Shown piece by piece: positions 43,694 through 48,983 of a stretch of 48,983 bases of DNA (its first letter is position 1; the number at the start of each line of letters is the position of its first letter). Source of the DNA: an uncultured bacterium (lineage in GTDB: Bacteria; Bacillota_I; Bacilli_A; RFN20; CAG-826). Where the stretch lies: NCBI GenBank assembly GCA_949299335.1, contig CASGAD010000024.1, positions 1-48,983 on the forward strand, written 5' to 3'. Made by a program: the position numbers and the translations under genes. The notes under the pieces were generated by a model, which worked only from the letters and a program-made list of their open reading frames with translations, was not told the origin of the DNA and did no database searches.

Positions 43694-44683
43694 TTATTTT
43701 TTACTTGGTTTTACAGGCTTTTTCTCGTTTTTTATTATCTTTTTATAGTCAGGATTTTTCATCAAAGTGTTAAACTCTTCAGGCATTTTAGCTTTTAATT
43801 TATAGACTTTTCCAGTTAAAGGATTCTTAATATCGAGTTCATAAGCATGTAAACACAATCTATTAATAGGATTAGCAGGTTCTCCATACTTATCATCGCC
43901 TAAAACATAATGACCTAATGAGCCTAATGTAACCCTAATTTGATTCTTTCTGCCAGTAAAAATATTAACATCTAATAAACTATATTTTGCATTTTCTTCA
44001 ATTACTTTATATTCAGTAATACACTTTTGAGCTTTAGGATCTTTACTTGAAGCAATATACATTAAGTTTAAAGAGTTCATCTTTAAATAATTCACTATAT
44101 GATTTTCTTTTTTATCAAGAGTTCCTTCTACTATGGCGTAGTATCCTCTTTTAGTTACTAAATCATTCCAATTATCTTGTAATTCTTTTTTTAATTCTTC
44201 GTTTTTAGCAAATATTAAAACACCACTAGTCTCTTTATCTAATCTATGGACAACAAAAATACGATTATGTTTACTTTTGTCTTGAACATAATCCATAACA
44301 AGTCGATAAGCTGTAATAGCTTTTTCTTTATCATTAGCTACGCTCAATAATCCAAAAGGCTTATTTAAAGCAATAATATACTCATCCTCATAAATGATTG
44401 GTAATTTACTTCTTTCCTTTTTCTTAATAGGATTTTTACTAATTATTAAAGAATCTCCAGGATAAATCATAAAGTTAAATTGAGAAACTGGTGCTCCATC
44501 AATAGCAATTAAATGATGAGAAAGAAGACTTTTTGCGTTATTTCTTGAAAATTTAAGTTCTTCAATTAAATAAGTTAAAAGTTCGCTTTCTTTTTTAACT
44601 TTGTATTCTTTAATATCTAGTTTTCTTCTTGTATCTTCTTTAATATTTCTAGTTTTTAAGTTTTCTTTATAATTTTTGTTCAT
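43694..44683 (-). CDS. RluA-family 23S rRNA pseudouridine synthase
   Basis: A 329-residue protein. It has an S4 RNA-binding domain near residues 30-85 and the catalytic domain with HRLDKETSGVLIFAK, containing the catalytic Asp, and a following TGRKNQIRVTLG motif. The C-terminus ends in Lys-rich sequence. It may modify 23S rRNA (RluD-like); the exact uridine is not known. The gene starts one base after pyrG's stop. Confidence 0.88.
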   Translation of the reverse strand: MNKNYKENLKTRNIKEDTRRKLDIKEYKVKKESELLTYLIEELKFSRNNAKSLLSHHLIAIDGAPVSQFNFMIYPGDSLIISKNPIKKKERSKLPIIYEDEYIIALNKPFGLLSVANDKEKAITAYRLVMDYVQDKSKHNRIFVVHRLDKETSGVLIFAKNEELKKELQDNWNDLVTKRGYYAIVEGTLDKKENHIVNYLKMNSLNLMYIASSKDPKAQKCITEYKVIEENAKYSLLDVNIFTGRKNQIRVTLGSLGHYVLGDDKYGEPANPINRLCLHAYELDIKNPLTGKVYKLKAKMPEEFNTLMKNPDYKKIIKNEKKPVKPSKK

Positions 44684-44684
44684 A

Positions 44685-46298
44685 TTACCTTTTTATTTTA
44701 TTTGCTGCTTCTATAAATCCTACAAATAATGGATGTGGTTGTAAAGGTCTTGATAAAAATTCAGGATGGAATTGGCAAGCCATGAAGAATGGATGATTAT
44801 TTAATTCAATCATTTCACATAAATTTGTTTGAGGATTTATTCCACTAAAAATAACTCCGGCTTCTTCAAAGGCTTTTTTATATTCGTTATTAAATTCATA
44901 TCTATGTCTATGTCTTTCTCTAATTTCTTTTTGACCATATAATTTATAAGCTTTGGTTCCTTCTTTAATTACACAATCATATTCACCTAAACGCATAGTT
45001 CCACCCATTTTAATGCCCTTATATTGGTCAGGTAAATAATCAATAATCTTATTTTTAGCATTTTCTTTAAATTCACTAGAATTAGCATCTTCAATTTTTA
45101 AAACATCTCTAGCAAATTCTATTAAGGCTAGTTGCATGCCTAAGCATAATCCTAAGTAAGGAATATTAATTTCTCTAGCGTATTTAATAGCGAGCATTTT
45201 GCCTTCCACTCCTCTATTACCAAATCCGCCTGGAACAATAATGCCTTGAGCATCCTTTAAAATACTTTCTACATTTTCTCTAGTTAAATCTTCACTATTA
45301 ACCCAGTCAACTTCAACTTTTAAGTCAAAATTATAACCAGCATATTTTAAGCTTTCATATACTGAAATATAAGCATCATGTAAATCAACATATTTACCGA
45401 CTAATGCAATTTTTATGTTCTTTTTTAAATTATTAATCTTATCTATTAAGCCAATCCAATCAGACATATCAGCTTTTTCTTTACAGTCTAATCTTAAGTG
45501 TTTGCAAATTAAATCATCAAGATGTTGTTTTTGTAAATTTAAAGCGACTTGGTAAATAATAGGGACGTCAGGAACACTAATAACAGCCTCATTATTAACA
45601 TTACAGAATAAAGCAACTTTGCTTTTACTTGCTTCATCAATGTCAACTTCACATCTTAATAATAAAGCATCTGGTTGAATTCCTAATCCAGTCAATTCTT
45701 TAACACTATGTTGAGTTGGTTTAGTTTTAATCTCGCCTGTAGTTTTTAAATAAGGAACTAAGGTGTTATGAACAAAGAAAGTGTTTTCATAACCTAAGTC
45801 TCTTCTTAATTGTCTAATAGCTTCTAAAAATGGTAAAGATTCGATGTCTCCTACTGTTCCACCAATTTCAACAATACAAACATCGGTGTCACCTTTAGCG
45901 TTAAACCCATCAATTAATCTTTTTTTAATTTCATTAGTTATATGAGGAATAATTTGAATTGTAGCTCCTAAAAATTCCCCTCTTCTTTCTTTTTCTAAAA
46001 CGGTAGAATAAACTTTTCCACTTGTAACGCTGCTTTCTTTAGTTAATGAAGTATTAATTATTCTTTCATAGTGGCCAAGATCTAAGTCGGTTTCTGCACC
46101 ATCTTTAGTCACGAAAACTTCTCCATGTTGATAAGGAGACATTGTGCCTGGATCAATATTTAAATATGGATCAAGTTTAATAGAAAATATATTTAATCCT
46201 CTTCTTTTTAATAGTCTACCAATTGAAGCAGCACTTATTCCTTTTCCTAAACTTGAAACAACCCCTCCAGTAACAAAAACAAACTTTAACTCTTTCAT
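44685..46298 (-). CDS. pyrG: CTP synthase
   Basis: The protein has 537 residues from the ATG at 46298 (GGAG site). The N-terminal synthetase domain starts [17 protein letters not shown] (P-loop); the C-terminal class I glutamine amidotransferase carries the nucleophile Cys in YLGLCLGMQ and the His/Glu in ACQFHPEF. It converts UTP to CTP. The longer frame to 46328 runs through the leader terminator and is not used. Expression is controlled by the CTP-sensing leader at 46318-46359. Confidence 0.96.
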   Translation of the reverse strand: MKELKFVFVTGGVVSSLGKGISAASIGRLLKRRGLNIFSIKLDPYLNIDPGTMSPYQHGEVFVTKDGAETDLDLGHYERIINTSLTKESSVTSGKVYSTVLEKERRGEFLGATIQIIPHITNEIKKRLIDGFNAKGDTDVCIVEIGGTVGDIESLPFLEAIRQLRRDLGYENTFFVHNTLVPYLKTTGEIKTKPTQHSVKELTGLGIQPDALLLRCEVDIDEASKSKVALFCNVNNEAVISVPDVPIIYQVALNLQKQHLDDLICKHLRLDCKEKADMSDWIGLIDKINNLKKNIKIALVGKYVDLHDAYISVYESLKYAGYNFDLKVEVDWVNSEDLTRENVESILKDAQGIIVPGGFGNRGVEGKMLAIKYAREINIPYLGLCLGMQLALIEFARDVLKIEDANSSEFKENAKNKIIDYLPDQYKGIKMGGTMRLGEYDCVIKEGTKAYKLYGQKEIRERHRHRYEFNNEYKKAFEEAGVIFSGINPQTNLCEMIELNNHPFFMACQFHPEFLSRPLQPHPLFVGFIEAANKIKR

Positions 46299-46317
46299 AA
46301 AACTTACTCCATTAAAT

Positions 46318-46371
46318 AAAAAAAGCACCTACTATCATATTTGATATTTGGGGGTGCCCTTTAATATTCTA
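46318..46371 (-). promoter_or_regulatory. pyrG CTP-responsive attenuator (reiterative transcription leader)
   Basis: On the minus strand -10 TAGAAT (46371-46366) and start G at 46359, so the transcript begins GGGC. A terminator follows: GGGCACC pairs with GGTGCTT, inner TATCA/TGATA stem, then U7 (46324-46318). The C-run after GGGCA can pair with extra G's. This is the known Gram-positive pyrG mechanism, where low CTP makes the polymerase add G's, forming an antiterminator. Confidence 0.75.
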
Positions 46372-46454
46372 TAAAAACCTAAAAATAAAATCATTAATAA
46401 TCTTTATTAATTTTTAAGAAATCTTAGGTAGAAAAATAAATGTTTTATTTATAA

Positions 46455-46490
46455 AAAAGAAAAGAGTCGATTGACCCTTATCTTTTTTCT
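46455..46490 (-). terminator. Terminator of the ROK kinase gene
   Basis: On the minus strand GATAAGGGTC pairs with GACTCTTTTC (one mismatch), AATC loop, followed by T-rich sequence. It overlaps the stop codon at 46478-46480. Confidence 0.65.
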
Positions 46491-47446
46491 CCATCCATTG
46501 CTAAGCAAGCGGCTCCAATGACTCCAGCGTCATTTTTTAATGATGCTACTCTTATTTCAACAATTGGAGTATTTTTATATCCATAGTTTCTATCAGCACA
46601 ATACTTTTTAACTTTTTCAATTAAATATTTATCTTGGTTAGAAATTCCTCCACCAAGTAATATGACTTCTGGTCTAAAAATATTACAGAAATTAAGAACT
46701 CCTTCACTTAAATATTTAACATATGTATCAATGACTAAATTAGCACTTACATCGCCTTTTTTAGCGCATTCAAAACTTGTTAAGCCATCTACATTTTCTA
46801 TATCACCTTTACAATAATCCCACATCATGGAGTCACGATTTCTTTTCATCTCTTGACGTGTATATCGTAATAATGCTGAGGCGCTTGCATAAGCTTCAAA
46901 ACATCCTTTTCTTCCACAAGCACAAGGTTCACCATCTACAACGATTGTAGTATGCCCAAGTTCAGCGCCTTTTCCTTCAACGCCTTCAAATAATTTATCC
47001 TCAATGACGACGCCTCCACCGATACCGGTTCCTAGAGTTAATAAAACAACATTATCATAATCTTTAGCAGCACCAAATCTTTCTTCACCTAAACAAGCTA
47101 CATTAGCATCATTACTTAAATATATAGGTAAATTCAATTCAGATAAGTAGTCCCTTAAATTGACATTTTCAACTCCAAGATTACATGCATAATCAATTGT
47201 ACCTTTAGCATTATTTACTACTCCAGGTATACCAAAGCCTATGCCTTTAACAACATCCCCATTTCTTTTAGCATACTCGATATGTTCAATCATGAGTTCT
47301 TTAATATCTTTTAATAAAACTCCTGGCCCACCTTCGACACTATTTGTTTTTTTAGTGGATTTATAAATAATTTCCCCTTGTTTATTAACAAGAGCAGCTT
47401 TAATTGACATTCCACCAACGTCAACACCAATATAAAGTTTTTCCAT
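46478..47446 (-). CDS. ROK-family glucokinase
   Basis: A 322-residue sugar kinase with the N-terminal DVGGMSIKAAL phosphate motif, the GTGIGGGVVIE loop and the ROK zinc motif CACGRKGCFE near residue 178-188, plus the ELGH pair. Together these mark a Gram-positive GlcK-like kinase for glucose or a similar hexose. No DNA-binding domain, so it is a kinase, not a ROK repressor. The AGAGG site and a promoter with an operator-like palindrome lie upstream. Confidence 0.88.
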   Translation of the reverse strand: MEKLYIGVDVGGMSIKAALVNKQGEIIYKSTKKTNSVEGGPGVLLKDIKELMIEHIEYAKRNGDVVKGIGFGIPGVVNNAKGTIDYACNLGVENVNLRDYLSELNLPIYLSNDANVACLGEERFGAAKDYDNVVLLTLGTGIGGGVVIEDKLFEGVEGKGAELGHTTIVVDGEPCACGRKGCFEAYASASALLRYTRQEMKRNRDSMMWDYCKGDIENVDGLTSFECAKKGDVSANLVIDTYVKYLSEGVLNFCNIFRPEVILLGGGISNQDKYLIEKVKKYCADRNYGYKNTPIVEIRVASLKNDAGVIGAACLAMDGEKR

Positions 47447-47487
47447 AAAGACCTCTTTTAGTTTTTTCTTAATTACAATTTTAGCAA

Positions 47488-47506
47488 TGTGAAAATCGTT
47501 TTACAA
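47488..47506 (-). promoter_or_regulatory. glucokinase promoter with imperfect palindrome
   Basis: On the minus strand -35 TTGTAA (47506-47501), 17-base spacer, -10 TAAAAT (47483-47478). The site TGTGAAAATCGTTTTACA (47488-47505) is an imperfect palindrome in the spacer, of LacI-family operator type, though not a proper cre box. Confidence 0.5.
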
Positions 47507-47884
47507 GTCGAGTAAAAAGATATGTTTTATATTTATATATAAACTTTTAATTTATATTTCTAGTTTACCTTTGTTACTACTATCAGTGCGCTTATATAAA
47601 GAATTTACTTTATTTGACTTAGAAGAAATAAATACTTATAAAAATATTAATATTAAAATCTAGTTTTAAATTAATTTATATTTAAGTCTTATACACAATT
47701 TTGTCATTTAATTATGTGTTTATAGGTCTATTTTTTTATAAATATAAGGGGGGTTATTAAAGCACTTTTATTTTTTGTGTTTCCAATACTAATATTAGAT
47801 ATTAAATTAAACTGATTAATTTACATTATTATTTCTTATAAAAAAACGCAAAACTCATATATTTTAATTATATTAATGTAAAAG
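47507..47884. other. AT-rich intergenic region
   Basis: About 380 bases between the ROK kinase promoter and the end of the pseudogene. I see no open frame, RNA gene or clear terminator. One GGGGGG run at 47750-47755 is the only non-AT feature. Confidence 0.5.
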
Positions 47885-48627
47885 TTAAATAAAATCCGCT
47901 ATTACCGGAGTATTCCCATAAATTACAGTAGCAATATCCCCTGTTGTTGTACAACCACAAGGAGTAAAAGTATAATAACTCCTCCATCGCTACAAGAATA
48001 ATTAGGCGTTAACACGTCGTACTTGTCCTCATTTGTTGGACTATTAGGATCATATGACCAATAAATTGTGCAAGGTGTATACCTCTCGCCACTAGCAAGA
48101 TAATTACCTAAATTTAAGGTCACCGCATTATTTCCGTGTCTAATAATTAAGTTGTCTTTATGATTAACAAAGAACTCTTTTGTTGTTCAGTTGTTACTTC
48201 AACATGATTAACCACGCCACCATCATAAAATCCCAAAGCATAAGCTTTAGTTATGAACTTAATATACCCTTTGCTATGAGTAAACTCTTGACTTTGAGAA
48301 TCGCCTATTTCAAGCGTTGTAATATCCAATTAATCTAATAAATAGTCAGTAGGTATAACTTCTTCAAAAGGCAAACATTCTTCTTGGATATAAACACCCA
48401 TTGATCTAGTAGCTTCATGTTCACTAATGTTATATTTTTCAAATAGAGAAAAAGACTTCTCATCTTTTGAAATTGATGTTCTATTATTATGCCATTGAAT
48501 ACTCGTTACATTATCTTCACTTGCTTGAACAATAATTTAATTTGGAGTTGTATTATTTGGAGCAGCATTAATACCCACTCCTAATGCGCTTTAATCCTAA
48601 AATAGCAAACGCAATTAAACTAATCAT
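47885..48627 (-). pseudogene. Decayed gene for a secreted protein of unknown function
   Basis: A GGAGGAG site precedes ATG 48627, then a signal-peptide-like start (ISLIAFAILGL). Continuity needs a frame shift near 48588 (to ALGVGINAAPNN), passes two TAA codons (48537-48539 and 48330-48332), shifts again near 48180 (to FFVNHKDNLIIRH) and again near 47990 (to YTFTPCGCTTTGD), ending at TAA 47885-47887. Between the lesions each piece is coherent protein. No domain is recognised. The multiple lesions argue for an inactive gene rather than sequencing error. Confidence 0.7.
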
Positions 48628-48811
48628 TTTTTTCTCCTCCTTTTTTTGAGACTTCATACAAGATTAAACTTCCATAGACGGCTATCTCAAAAAACATTAT
48701 TGGTAAGAAAATATTCGAAAAATATTGTCCATTTTTATAACCATCTATCACAAAAAATAATATGAAATCTGCTAAGCAAAATATGATAAATAAAATAACT
48801 GCTTTCTTCAT
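48620..48811 (-). CDS. Small two-helix membrane protein
   Basis: A 63-residue protein with two hydrophobic helices (residues ~4-20 and ~33-52) and a charged C-terminus (KKGGEKND). It is not a family I recognise. Its end overlaps the start of the pseudogene's reading frame by eight bases, so it was probably co-transcribed with the secreted protein. Its ATG lies in a 16-base AT palindrome (48807-48822) and has a poor ribosome site. Confidence 0.45.
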   Translation of the reverse strand: MKKAVILFIIFCLADFILFFVIDGYKNGQYFSNIFLPIMFFEIAVYGSLILYEVSKKGGEKND

Positions 48812-48876
48812 TTTAAAATGAAAACTCGATTGTGTTTCTTTATTGTAGGTAGAGCCTAAAAATTTCTATCATATAT

Positions 48877-48983
48877 TTAATGACCATATTTGATGTTTGT
48901 AAATAGTTTTCTCATTGAGTAACTCATTCCAGATGTATCAATAACGTATTTTTCAAGTTCCATTCTTTCAATAGAATTAATAA
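48877..48983 (-). CDS. C-terminal end of an unknown gene (cut by window edge)
   Basis: An open frame reading from the window's right edge ends at TAA 48877-48879. The visible 35 codons include SIERMELEKYVIDTSGMSY and a Lys/Asn-rich end. No family is recognised. The rest lies outside the window. Confidence 0.35.
   Translation of the reverse strand, partial: INSIERMELEKYVIDTSGMSYSMRKLFTNIKYGH

Noticed and set aside
47488-47505. Catabolite-response element at the glucokinase promoter
   Set aside because: The CG centre is shifted by one base relative to the cre consensus.
1-48983. CRISPR array, tRNA or rRNA genes
   Set aside because: No direct-repeat/spacer pattern and no tRNA or rRNA signatures were recognised.

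Overview
The window is AT-rich DNA from a low-GC Gram-positive bacterium of the Firmicutes/Bacilli type, probably an uncultured, host-associated relative of the Erysipelotrichia/Mollicutes-like lineages (inferred from gene content and order). It uses the standard bacterial code: tmk, prfB and a P-II-like gene end in TGA, and tryptophan is TGG. Gene density is high, most genes have clear AGGAGG-like ribosome sites, and intrinsic terminators separate units. Most of the window is core chromosome. Accessory signals sit mainly at the two ends.

Layout. 1-141 is the right end of an IS66-family element. 265-2263 holds a DUF3795 protein, a membrane-anchored XRE regulator and an overlapping lipoprotein. 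2346-4110 is a purine permease with a long leader containing a strong attenuator-like hairpin. 4268-7037 carries a nitroreductase, a DegV/FakB protein and a PepC aminopeptidase. 7164-10469 carries DUF5662, CpXC, M29 aminopeptidase and DUF308 genes. 10472-14200 is a run of D-2-hydroxyacid dehydrogenase, a divergent ThyX-like protein, FolD, an SPFH protein and an NfeD protein. 14309-17100 is a ferrous iron operon (feoA, feoB, small Cys protein) with a promoter/operator. 17302-19401 is KtrB/KtrA potassium uptake. 19451-26600 is secG, then secA-prfB-yitT-uvrB, with a programmed frameshift in prfB. 26691-31508 is prfA-prmC-tsaC-rpiB-comFA-comFC. 31768-38135 is the classic dnaX-ebfC-recR-tmk-holB-ricT-rsmI cluster. 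38132-41272 is a glycoside hydrolase with an MFS transporter split into two coupled reading frames. 41285-43633 is two P-II-like proteins with a DUF1538 membrane protein. 43694-47446 is an RluA pseudouridine synthase, pyrG with its CTP-sensing leader, and a ROK glucokinase. 47447-48983 is a decayed region: a secreted-protein pseudogene, a small membrane protein and the end of an unknown gene.

How the parts fit. Translation and termination (prfA, prmC, prfB, rsmI, tsaC, RluA), replication and repair (dnaX, holB, tmk, recR, uvrB), protein export (secA, secG) and DNA uptake (comFA, comFC) make up the core. Nucleotide supply is represented by tmk, pyrG, folD, the ThyX-like protein and the purine permease. 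The less-described items are the DUF1538 plus twin P-II module, the ThyX-like gene fused by overlap to folD, the permease leader hairpin, and comFA starting at an ATT inside the terminator of rpiB.
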